In this document: positions 1 through 6,260 of the stretch, in pieces
Layout of the letters: the number at the start of each line of letters is the position of its first letter
Position numbering within the stretch: position 1 is the stretch's first letter
Assembly (NCBI GenBank): GCA_965651365.1
Contig: CBFGSA010000100.1
Span: forward strand, 1 to 10,454
Direction of reading: 5' to 3'
DNA: 10,454 nt
Origin: DASSBG01 sp965651365
GTDB lineage: Bacteria > Pseudomonadota > Gammaproteobacteria > Xanthomonadales > Rhodanobacteraceae
Notes under the pieces: model-generated
Databases searched by the model: none
Told to the model about the DNA's origin: nothing
Seen by the model: the letters and a program-made list of their open reading frames with translations, nothing else
Program-made: the position numbers and the translations under genes

Positions 1-33
1 AGCGGTGAGCGGTGAGCGGTGAGCGGTGAGCGG
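1..33. repeat. Heptamer tandem array (AGCGGTG)n
   Basis: Four perfect copies of AGCGGTG are followed by a partial fifth (AGCGG). The array starts at the first base, so it probably continues to the left. Similar heptamer microsatellites are common between genes in Xanthomonadales genomes (family knowledge). It lies upstream of repeat element A and has no coding role that I can see. The copy number may vary between strains through slippage, which is inference. Confidence 0.9.
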
Positions 34-96
34 AATGGTATTCGCTCTGCGGGACATTGCGTTGCTGCGAGATCCACCCCGAGCCCCGAGTAAAGA

Positions 97-195
97 CAAG
101 CAGCCTTCCATGGCGGGCATTGTCCGGCCCGGCTCCCTGCCGGGCGTTCGCCGACTGCGAACTGCCACTGGCAGTTCGGTTCGGCTCACCCCGAG
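97..195 (+). repeat. Structured intergenic repeat, copy A (single unit)
   Basis: This is one unit of the repeat family also found at 6261-6507 and 10196-10454. It starts with CAAGCAGCC and ends with GGCTCACCCCGAG, an end shared with copy B. It holds two dyads: GCCCGGC/GCCGGGC around TCCCT (127-145) and CGAACTGCC/GGCAGTTCG around ACT (158-178). It is the most diverged copy in primary sequence, yet both stems are intact. The first stem differs from the other copies by changes that preserve pairing. It lies about 110 bp upstream of the gene at 304 and reads in the same direction. No transposase or obvious terminal inverted repeats are present, so a REP- or MITE-like non-autonomous element is the best description. 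Confidence 0.8.
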
Positions 196-209
196 TCCCG
201 AGTCCCGAG
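189..209. repeat. Heptamer tandem array (CCCGAGT-type)
   Basis: CCCCGAG is followed by TCCCGAG twice, three heptamers in all, directly at the right end of repeat copy A. A shorter relative (CCCCGAGCCCCGAG) lies at 77-90 on the other side of the element. The same CCCCGAGTC sequence ends copy B, where it is not amplified. The array therefore probably grew from the terminal sequence of the element. Confidence 0.75.
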
Positions 210-240
210 GCGTGTCATGACTCTGTCGCGTGAGTCGCGA

Positions 241-270
241 TTGTCCTTCGGGCCAACAAACTGCTAGTCT
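241..270 (+). promoter_or_regulatory. Candidate sigma-70 promoter for the 304-2817 genes
   Basis: A -35-like TTGTCC (241-246) is separated by 18 bp from a -10-like TAGTCT (265-270). The -10 box is preceded by TGC, giving an extended -10 (TGN) pattern. It lies about 35 bp upstream of the start at 304. Both hexamers are imperfect, so this is a plausible candidate only. Confidence 0.35.
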
Positions 271-303
271 CGCAGCTGTGTCGGGTCGATTGAGGGTGAG
301 GAG

Positions 304-930
304 ATGACCAGAGGGGTTCACCATCGCATCCATGCAGCCGATCGCGCCCAGCGCACGCGTCGCCGCGTCGCCCAGGAGGCCGCCCGTCTGATGAGCGAGC
401 ACGGTATCCGCGATTACCGCCATGCCAAGACCAAGGCCGCCCATCGGCTGGGTGTTGGCGACGAGCAGTCCCTGCCGCGCAACCGCGAAGTCGAGCAGGC
501 GCTGCGTGAACACCAGCGCCTGTTTCTCGCTGACAGCCAGACACAAACACTGCAGGCGCTGCGCGAGGCGGCGTGCGAAGCACTGGCATTTTTCGCCCCA
601 TTCCACCCGCGCCTGGTCGGTCCGGTGCTGGCCGGCACGGCCGACCAGCATTCGGCCGTGTGCCTGCATCTGTTCAGTGACGAACCCGAATCGGTGTTGT
701 CGTTCCTGAGCGATCACGGCATCCCGTTTACTGAAAGCAGTCGCCGGCTGCGCATGAGCCGGACCCAGCATCAGGACATGCCGGTTCTGGAAATCATGGC
801 CGACACGGTGCCGTTCGACCTGACCGTACTGCCGCGCCGCGCGCAACGCCAGCCACCCCTGGACCGGATCGACGAAAAACCGATGACAGGTGCGTCCCTG
901 CATGCCGTGCGTAGCTTGCTGGAATACTGA
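304..930 (+). CDS. Conserved protein of unassigned function, possibly a degenerate nucleotidyltransferase fold
   Basis: The product is a 208-residue cytoplasmic protein without signal peptide or membrane segment. The N-terminal half is helical and basic and includes ARLMSEHGIRDYRHAKTKAA (27-46) and SLPRNREVEQALREHQRLF (56-74). I recall this arrangement from a beta/gammaproteobacterial family carried under vague names, and no function is established to my knowledge. Residues 104-128 (LVGPVLAGTADQHSAVCLHLFSDEP in outline) resemble the first strand-turn-strand of nucleotidyltransferases (G-S...D-x-D), but the two metal-binding acidic residues are missing; FDLTVLP (171-177) would fit the later acidic strand. 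That reading is inference. The ATG at 304 follows GAGGG at 292-296 with 7 nt spacing, which supports the start. The CHASE2 gene begins 24 bp downstream, suggesting co-transcription. I am confident that it is a gene but not of its role. Confidence 0.85.
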   Translation: MTRGVHHRIHAADRAQRTRRRVAQEAARLMSEHGIRDYRHAKTKAAHRLGVGDEQSLPRNREVEQALREHQRLFLADSQTQTLQALREAACEALAFFAPFHPRLVGPVLAGTADQHSAVCLHLFSDEPESVLSFLSDHGIPFTESSRRLRMSRTQHQDMPVLEIMADTVPFDLTVLPRRAQRQPPLDRIDEKPMTGASLHAVRSLLEY

Positions 931-954
931 TCAGCAACGGCCCCTGCTTGCGTG

Positions 955-2817
955 ATGAAAAATCCGGCACGCCTTGCCTGGCAAAGACTGGGCGCCTGGA
1001 CAGAAGCCGCCACGGCCCGGCTCAGCCACGCGTTTGTCGAGGGCTGGGGCCGGATTGAAAGAGGCTACCGACGACCCAGCGCCCGCCTGGCGCTGCGCCT
1101 GGGCTTTGCCTTTTACCCGATCCTGACCCTGATCACACTCGCGGGCCTGAGCTGGGACTGGACCCACGAGCGCCACCTGGCATCGGCCGAGAACGCGGTG
1201 TTCGATCTGGTGATCAACTGGCGGCCGCTTGAACCGAAACCTTCCGGCAAGGTTGTGGTCGTCGAAATCGACCAGTGCTCGATCGACTATTTCCGCGCCC
1301 GTGGCGAAGGCGGCTGGCCGTGGCCGCGATCACGCCATGCCGACCTGCTGGACGCGCTGGACCGGGCCGGCGTACGCGCGGTGGGCTATGACGTGCTGTT
1401 CGCCGATCGATCACCAAACGACCCGCAATCCGACGCCATCCTCGAAGCCATGGCCGAAGGTGGCCAGGGCCGTTTCGTGTTTGCCTCGGCGCGCCTGCGC
1501 CCGGATTTCGATCGCGGTGCGCCACTGCGTGTCTCGCAGGCGCCCTCGGCCTTCCCGTTGACCGAGCATCCGCACGCCGATCCCCGGATCGCGCTGATGC
1601 TGCCCTATGGTCCAGCCATGCGGCGCAATGCGGCGCTGGTCAATGTCAGCCGTGGCGAGGACGGCATGCTGCGCGATGTGCCGCTGCGCGAGTCGCTGGG
1701 CGACTGGGCCATTCCAGCGCTGGCGCTGCGGCTGGTTGCCGGCCCGCACCCCGCAGCAATGGCGCACTACCCGGCGCGGATCAGGGTCGACTGGCGCAAC
1801 CGCAGCCAGCTGCCCATGATCAGTGCCGCCAATGTGCTGACACACAAGCCGGTGTGCCGCAGTGATGTGCACACTGCGCCGAACCTGAAGGGCACGACGG
1901 TATTGGTTGGCTACACCGCCGCCGGACTCAACGACGCCAAGCCGACGCCGGTCAACCTGTCGATGGCCGGCGTCATGGTGCAGGCCGAAGCCGTCGAGGG
2001 CCTGCTGACAGGCACAACGATCTGGATGCCGCCTGCCAGCCTGAAATACATCCTCGCCGCCCTGCTGGTGCTGCTGACCGGGCTGTCCTACTGGCGCGGC
2101 GAGCCGGCCTGGGAACTGGACGATGTCTTTGTCGCCACCAATCTTGTGCTGCTGGCCGTGGCCTTCGTCGGCATCAGCTTCTTTTCCGTTTTCCTGGACA
2201 TCTTCGCGGCCATGGGCCTTGTTGCCGTGTTCTTCGGTCTGTGCCGCGCCTATGCCAAGACTCAGCGCGGCTACGCCATCGGCAATGACGATTACCGTCA
2301 GGGTTTCGACCCGGCGCGGCACCCTTGGCTGGCGCTGGTCCGGCTGCGCTTTGTGCCGGACGCACATCTGGATGGCGCGGCGCGCGAACGCCGGCTGCGC
2401 GAGTTCCGCCGACGGCTGCGCCGCTTCATGTATCACGGCACCCGGGCCGTGGCGCTGGACTGCGTGGTTGAATACGACACATGGTTGTGGGAGTCGATGA
2501 AAGACGTGACCGTGTTCATGTGGGGCGGCACCGACCCGGCAAGCGTCGCGGCCTCGGCTCGCGAAGAGCTTGCCGCGCTGCGCGACTATCTGCGTGAGCG
2601 TGATGCGATGCTGGACGATGATGGCAGCGTGCGCGTGGCCTGGGTTCTCAGCCAGACCGACGCTGCGGATGACTCTGCGCAAACGCAAACTGCCCGTGCA
2701 CGTATATGCACGGCCGTGGGCCGTGTGCTGTGTGCCTCCGACGAGCAGCCCCTCGTCGGCCACCAGGCCTTCATGGATCGTTCCGGCACCACGAAACCCG
2801 AAGCACCAGCGGGGTAG
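955..2817 (+). CDS. CHASE2-domain membrane sensor protein with unclassified cytoplasmic C-terminus
   Basis: This is a 620-residue inner-membrane protein. After a cytoplasmic basic N-terminus comes one membrane helix (about 45-66), then an extracytoplasmic CHASE2 domain (about 74-357). The CHASE2 hallmarks are VVVVEIDQCSIDYF, GGWPWPRSRHADLLDAL and AGVRAVGYDVLFADRS early on, and LKGTTVLVGYTAAGLND near the end. Three further helices follow (about 363-379, 391-411 and 412-430), then about 185 cytoplasmic residues. CHASE2 is an extracellular sensory domain, usually joined to nucleotide cyclase, GGDEF, kinase or phosphatase outputs. None of their motifs is visible here: no GGDEF, no H-box or ATPase motifs, no cyclase metal-binding aspartates. 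The tail alternates predicted strands and helices. The ligand is unknown. GTG at 952 is immediately followed by ATG at 955; neither has a good Shine-Dalgarno sequence, and I prefer the ATG. Tight spacing to the preceding gene suggests translational coupling. Confidence 0.92.
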   Translation: MKNPARLAWQRLGAWTEAATARLSHAFVEGWGRIERGYRRPSARLALRLGFAFYPILTLITLAGLSWDWTHERHLASAENAVFDLVINWRPLEPKPSGKVVVVEIDQCSIDYFRARGEGGWPWPRSRHADLLDALDRAGVRAVGYDVLFADRSPNDPQSDAILEAMAEGGQGRFVFASARLRPDFDRGAPLRVSQAPSAFPLTEHPHADPRIALMLPYGPAMRRNAALVNVSRGEDGMLRDVPLRESLGDWAIPALALRLVAGPHPAAMAHYPARIRVDWRNRSQLPMISAANVLTHKPVCRSDVHTAPNLKGTTVLVGYTAAGLNDAKPTPVNLSMAGVMVQAEAVEGLLTGTTIWMPPASLKYILAALLVLLTGLSYWRGEPAWELDDVFVATNLVLLAVAFVGISFFSVFLDIFAAMGLVAVFFGLCRAYAKTQRGYAIGNDDYRQGFDPARHPWLALVRLRFVPDAHLDGAARERRLREFRRRLRRFMYHGTRAVALDCVVEYDTWLWESMKDVTVFMWGGTDPASVAASAREELAALRDYLRERDAMLDDDGSVRVAWVLSQTDAADDSAQTQTARARICTAVGRVLCASDEQPLVGHQAFMDRSGTTKPEAPAG

Positions 2818-2851
2818 CCAGGCTCGCCCGGCAGGTTTTCGTGCCGCGCGG

Positions 2852-2859
2852 TATACAAT
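2852..2859 (+). promoter_or_regulatory. Candidate -10 box upstream of the M48 protease gene
   Basis: TATACAAT contains TACAAT (2854-2859), a five-of-six match to the sigma-70 -10 consensus, 36 bp before the start at 2896. No convincing -35 hexamer is found 16-18 bp upstream. It suggests that the protease can be transcribed separately from the CHASE2 gene. Confidence 0.4.
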
Positions 2860-2895
2860 TTCAGTGCCACAAATCGGAACATGCCGGAGAAGTCC

Positions 2896-4218
2896 ATGCG
2901 CCGCCTGATTGCCGTCTGTTTGCTGCCCTTCACCATCGTCCTGGCCCATGCAGGCGGCCACCTGCCGGCCACCGTGCACAAATCCGCGGTTCTCGTGCGC
3001 ACACAGCCGACACTGGATGCGCCCGCCGTGGTCACGCTCAAGCGCAACACCGCGGTGCAGATCGTCCAGCAGCAGGGCCTGTGGTACCAGATCACGCTGA
3101 GCCAGGGCGGCAGCGGCTATGTGCGGATCAACGAGGTGCGCCCTGCGGCCGCTGGCAAGGCCGAAGCGGACGATGCTGCACAGATTTTTCTGACCGGCCG
3201 CTCCGGCAGCGGCCACGTGACCGAAACCGCTGGTGTACGCGGGCTGGAGGAAAGCGAGCTGCGCAGTGCCGCCTTCGACGGGCAGCAGTTGCGGCAGATG
3301 GAGAACAATCGCGTCAGTAAACGGGAGGCACGTGCGTACGCACGCCAGCACGACTGGTCTGCGACCCGGCTGCCCTGGACAGGTGAAGCACCGCAGGTCC
3401 ATGGCGACAGCTCTCGCGCCGAAAAGCGCGGCGGTCTGGCCGCGGCACGCGGCGCGTTGCGCTCGGTTGGCCACGGCCTGCTTGGCAAGGTGCTGGGTGC
3501 TGCCAGCGACAGCGCGCCCAAGTCCGAGCAGGAGGTCCGGGACGAGGAGCTGGCGCTGGGCCCGATGGTCGCCGGTCGTGTTCTCGGAGCCCGCCCACTC
3601 TGGGCAAACACCGAGGCCCAGCAGCGTGTCAACGTCATCGGCCGCTGGCTGTCCTCGCAGACTTCGCGACCGGACCTGCCCTGGACTTTCGGCGTCATCG
3701 ACAGCCCTGAATTCAATGCCTACGCGGCGCCGGGCGGCTACATCCTGGTCACCAGCGGTCTGTACAAACTGGTCGCAAACGACCAGGAACTGGCCTCCGT
3801 GCTGGCGCACGAAATCACCCACGTCGTGCAGCGTGACCACTACGAGGTGATCCGCAAGCAGCAGATGATGTCGGGCGCCAAGGACCTGGTCAGCAGCGAG
3901 ATTCGCACGGGTGGCGGCCTGGCCGGCAGCCTCGCAAGGGATTACGTGGAAAAGAACGGCGCGGCAATCCTGCTCACCAGCCTCGATCGCAGCGCCGAGT
4001 ATCGCGCCGACGAAATCGGCGCGGTGTACCTGGCGCGCGCCGGCATGAACCCGCTGGCGATGGTGTCGATCTTGCAGAAGATGCTGGCCGTCGGCCGCCA
4101 GTCGGGCCGTCTGGCCGAGCTGTACGAAACTCACCCGCCGCTGGACGACCGCCTGGACCGCATCGAGCGGCTGGACAGCGACAAGCTCGGCGCCTACCTC
4201 GTCCGCCCCGTACAATAG
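2896..4218 (+). CDS. Secreted SH3b-M48 family metalloprotease
   Basis: This is a zinc-dependent endopeptidase of family M48 exported to the periplasm or cell envelope, 440 residues. Residues 1-19 form a signal peptide (basic MRR start, hydrophobic core, likely cleavage after AHA). A bacterial SH3 domain follows at about 27-85 (VLVRTQPTLDAPAVVTLKRN ... GLWYQITL ... GYVRINEVR). A linker with TAGVRGLEESEL leads to the peptidase domain at about 215-435. Its zinc site is HEITH (305-309), and the third ligand is probably Glu368 in SAEYRADEIG; ETHPPLDDRL near the end is typical of the BepA/YfgC-like branch. ATG at 2896 is preferred over the in-frame ATG at 2881: it has GGAG at 2886-2889 with 6 nt spacing and opens directly into the signal peptide. 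BepA-type relatives act in outer-membrane protein quality control; that role is inferred here. The substrate is unknown. Confidence 0.95.
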   Translation: MRRLIAVCLLPFTIVLAHAGGHLPATVHKSAVLVRTQPTLDAPAVVTLKRNTAVQIVQQQGLWYQITLSQGGSGYVRINEVRPAAAGKAEADDAAQIFLTGRSGSGHVTETAGVRGLEESELRSAAFDGQQLRQMENNRVSKREARAYARQHDWSATRLPWTGEAPQVHGDSSRAEKRGGLAAARGALRSVGHGLLGKVLGAASDSAPKSEQEVRDEELALGPMVAGRVLGARPLWANTEAQQRVNVIGRWLSSQTSRPDLPWTFGVIDSPEFNAYAAPGGYILVTSGLYKLVANDQELASVLAHEITHVVQRDHYEVIRKQQMMSGAKDLVSSEIRTGGGLAGSLARDYVEKNGAAILLTSLDRSAEYRADEIGAVYLARAGMNPLAMVSILQKMLAVGRQSGRLAELYETHPPLDDRLDRIERLDSDKLGAYLVRPVQ

Positions 4219-4440
4219 GAGTGGCCCATGGCCGCGACTGGACGCTGAAGGCCCTGAGCCTTGCCCATCACGAACCAGTCATCCTGCGTGGAGACCGCCT
4301 GCGCCCGCAGTCGCAGGGGCCATGCCCGCGACGCTTCATTCAACCGAGCACCCGCATGCAGCCTGGATGCTGCGACTCCGCTTCGCTGCGCGCAGAATGA
4401 CCGGAGTTGATTGGGTATCTGGACACCCAATCCATGCAGA
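4219..4440. other. Convergent intergenic region with hairpins and a degenerate repeat motif
   Basis: This 222-bp gap separates the convergent protease and gltA genes and shows no credible gene. It contains a dyad CCTGCG/CGCAGG (4298-4317), which may also fold as CTGCG/CGCAG with a two-base loop. CCGCTTCGCTGCGCGCAGAATGAC (in two overlapping parts, CCGCTTCGCTGCGC and GCGCAGAATGAC) at 4378-4401 resembles a widespread dispersed intergenic motif. A closely related stretch, CGCTTCGCTGCGCTCAG, lies at 6528-6544 just downstream of the nucleoside hydrolase gene. Confidence 0.5.
4409..4432 (-). terminator. Hairpin just downstream of gltA, possible transcript end
   Basis: A perfect 8-bp stem GATTGGGT/ACCCAATC with an 8-base loop begins 8 nt after the gltA stop codon. 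No T-tract follows on either strand, so it is not a textbook intrinsic terminator. It may mark a Rho-dependent or processed 3' end and could serve both convergent genes. Confidence 0.45.
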
Positions 4441-5730
4441 TCAGCGCTTGTCCAGCGGCACGTAGTCGCGCGGGGTGGCGCCGGTGTAGACCTGACGCGG
4501 ACGGCCGATGCGCGAGCCCTCGGTCTCGTGGTGCTCGATCCAGTGCGAGATCCAGCCGGCGGTGCGGGCGATGGCAAACATCACCGTGAACATGTCGGTC
4601 GGGATGCCCATGGCCTTGTAGATGATGCCGGAGTAGAAGTCCACATTGGGGTACAGCTTGCGCTCGACAAAGTAGTCGTCTTCCAGCGCGGCCTGCTCCA
4701 GCTTCAGGGCCACTTCCAGCAGCGGATCTTCCACACCCAGCTCCTCCAGCACTTCGTGCGCCATCTTGCGGATGATCCTGGCGCGCGGATCGAAGTTCTT
4801 GTACACCCGATGGCCGAAGCCCATCAGGCGGAAATCGTCGTTCTTGTCCTTGGCGCGGTCGACCGCCTTGCCGACATTTTTCGGATCACCGATGTCGGTG
4901 AGCATTTCCAGTACCGCCTCATTGGCGCCGCCATGCGCCGGCCCCCACAGCGCGGCGATACCGGCCGCGACCGAAGCGTAGGGGTTGGCACCGGTGGAGC
5001 CGACCAGGCGCACGGTTGACGTGGACGCGTTCTGCTCGTGGTCGGCGTGCAGGATGAACAGCAGGTCCAGCGCCTTGGCCGTCACCGGGTTCAGCTCCAG
5101 CGGCTCGCTGGGCACCTCGAACATCATGTGCAGGAAGCGGTCGACGTAGTCCAGGTTGTTGCGCGGGAAACGGATCGGCCAGCCGATCGAATAGCGGTAG
5201 CAGGCGGCGGCGATCGTCGGCATCTTGGCGATCAGGCGGATCGCGGCCAGCTTGCGCTGTTCCGGATCCTCGATGTCCAGATCCTCATGGTAGAACGCCG
5301 ACAGCGAGGCAATGGCACCGCACAGCATGGCCATCGGGTGCGCGTCATAGCGGAAGCCGCGCAGGAAGGTCTTCAGCGACTCGTGCATCATCGTGTGGTG
5401 CGTGACCTTGTCGCTGAAACTGTCGAATTCGTCCTTGCCGGGCAGCTCGCCGTTGAGCAGCAGGTAGGCCACCTCCAGAAAGCTGGAGTTCTCGGCCAGT
5501 TGCTCGATCGGGTAGCCGCGATACAGCAGCACGCCTTCCTGGCCATTGATGAAGGTGATCGCGCTCCGGGTGCTGGCGGTGGCGGCAAAACCCGGATCGA
5601 AGGTGTAGTGGCCGGTCTGCCTGTACAGGCTGGCGATGTCGATGCATGAAGGCCCCATGGAACCGCTGACCAGCGGCAATTCGACACTGGTGTCGTTGTT
5701 GACGGTCAGTTTGACGGACGAGTCGGACAT
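4441..5730 (-). CDS. gltA: Citrate synthase (type II, hexameric gammaproteobacterial form)
   Basis: The enzyme condenses oxaloacetate with acetyl-CoA to citrate, the entry step of the TCA cycle, in the cytoplasm. The product is 429 residues, the usual length for the E. coli-like type. Visible active-site elements are HADHEQNAS (228-236), GPAHGGANEAV with His266, GFGHRVYKNFDPRA with His307, and PNVDFYSGI with Asp364. These match the catalytic His264, His305 and Asp362 of E. coli GltA with an offset of two. The N-terminal domain that carries the NADH site in this type is present. The start at 5730 (MSDSSVKLTVNND) is chosen because AGGAG precedes it with 5 nt spacing; an upstream in-frame start at 5802 would add 24 residues unlike the family. 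It lies 202 bp behind rpmE2 in the same direction. I found no convincing sigma-70 promoter in that gap. Confidence 0.99.
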   Translation of the reverse strand: MSDSSVKLTVNNDTSVELPLVSGSMGPSCIDIASLYRQTGHYTFDPGFAATASTRSAITFINGQEGVLLYRGYPIEQLAENSSFLEVAYLLLNGELPGKDEFDSFSDKVTHHTMMHESLKTFLRGFRYDAHPMAMLCGAIASLSAFYHEDLDIEDPEQRKLAAIRLIAKMPTIAAACYRYSIGWPIRFPRNNLDYVDRFLHMMFEVPSEPLELNPVTAKALDLLFILHADHEQNASTSTVRLVGSTGANPYASVAAGIAALWGPAHGGANEAVLEMLTDIGDPKNVGKAVDRAKDKNDDFRLMGFGHRVYKNFDPRARIIRKMAHEVLEELGVEDPLLEVALKLEQAALEDDYFVERKLYPNVDFYSGIIYKAMGIPTDMFTVMFAIARTAGWISHWIEHHETEGSRIGRPRQVYTGATPRDYVPLDKR

Positions 5731-5872
5731 GGGTACTCCTGGGTAAGGTAGGCAGGCACGCGCCGCAGAATGCCGGGCACGCGAAAACGCGACGAAATCC
5801 AATGCGTCGCCGGATCGCCTGATTGGAGATGGATGACGGCCCGCGCAGTGCCGTCCCGGGACGCGAGGTCAG

Positions 5873-5922
5873 GCGTGGTGTCGGCCACCACGCGTCCGCT
5901 GCACCCGACTCGGGCGCAGCGG
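5873..5922 (-). terminator. Two tandem hairpins downstream of rpmE2
   Basis: Reading the minus strand, the first hairpin (5922-5896) starts about 10 nt after the rpmE2 stop. It pairs CCGCTGC with GCAGCGG and continues inward with CCCG/CGGG around AGT. The junction bases form a G-U wobble on this strand but an A-C mismatch on the other, so the structure favours the rpmE2 transcript. The second hairpin (5893-5873) pairs GCGTGGTG with CACCACGC around a 5-base loop. Neither is followed by a U-run. They could end or protect the rpmE2 mRNA and separate it from gltA. Confidence 0.5.
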
Positions 5923-5932
5923 TGAAACGGGC

Positions 5933-6175
5933 TTACTTGCCGTAGCGGCGACGGAACTTGTCGACGCGGCCACCGGCATCAAGCGTCTTCTGCTTGCCGG
6001 TGTAAAACGGGTGGGACTGGCTGGAAACGTCCACCTTGATCAAGGGGTATTCGTTGCCGTCCTCCCACTGGATGGTTTCCTTGCTGGACATGGTCGAACG
6101 GGTCAGAAAAGAAAAATCCGACGCCATGTCCTGGAACACCACCGGCTTGTATTCGGGGTGGATCTCGGGCTTCAT
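5933..6175 (-). CDS. rpmE2: 50S ribosomal protein L31 type B
   Basis: This is a structural protein of the large ribosomal subunit, 80 residues. MKPEIHPEYKPVVFQD, SKETIQWEDGNEYPLIKVDV and SHPFYTGKQK identify the type B (YkgM-like) form. It has no cysteine at all, so it is the zinc-independent (C-minus) version. The start at 6175 has GGAG with 6 nt spacing. The much longer open frame reaching to 6484 runs into repeat copy B and is not coding. In many bacteria type B paralogues are induced on zinc starvation by Zur. I see no clear Zur-like palindrome here, and in some lineages this form is the only L31. Which applies here cannot be told from the window. Confidence 0.97.
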   Translation of the reverse strand: MKPEIHPEYKPVVFQDMASDFSFLTRSTMSSKETIQWEDGNEYPLIKVDVSSQSHPFYTGKQKTLDAGGRVDKFRRRYGK

Positions 6176-6213
6176 TGCGCGCTCCGGGTCAAAAGGCTTG
6201 AGACAAGAGGGGT

Positions 6214-6243
6214 ATTGTAGCGTGGCGGCTGCGGAATGCGCAA
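6214..6243 (-). promoter_or_regulatory. Candidate sigma-70 promoter of rpmE2
   Basis: On the minus strand TTGCGC (6243-6238) is followed after 18 bp by TACAAT (6219-6214), a five-of-six -10 match. The -10 lies 38 bp upstream of the rpmE2 start. The -35 is weak (three of six). The pair sits between the gene and the end of repeat copy B. Confidence 0.5.
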
Positions 6244-6260
6244 GATGGCGCGATGTTGGA

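Noticed and set aside
75..195. 9-bp direct repeat CACCCCGAG on both sides of copy A as a target-site duplication
   Set aside because: The right-hand CACCCCGAG is also present at the end of copy B, so it belongs to the element; the left one can be explained by the local heptamer array.
26..220. Small open frames running through the repeat elements (26-220, 6189-6488, 10051-10443)
   Set aside because: They are made of the repeat itself. The 101-bp period shifts frame at each unit, and no ribosome binding site or conserved domain supports them.
1411..4215. A 934-codon open frame on the minus strand opposite the CHASE2 and M48 genes
   Set aside because: The plus-strand frames encode clear CHASE2 and M48 domains. 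The antisense frame shows no recognisable domain and is expected from high GC at third positions.
5731..5802. Upstream in-frame start for citrate synthase at 5802
   Set aside because: The extra 24 residues do not resemble citrate synthase, and the start at 5730 has a good AGGAG ribosome binding site.
5820..5862. Dyads GACGGC/GCCGTC and the palindrome GTCCCGGGAC upstream of gltA as an operator
   Set aside because: Short GC-rich dyads are frequent at this base composition. No promoter could be placed next to them, so a regulatory call is not supported.
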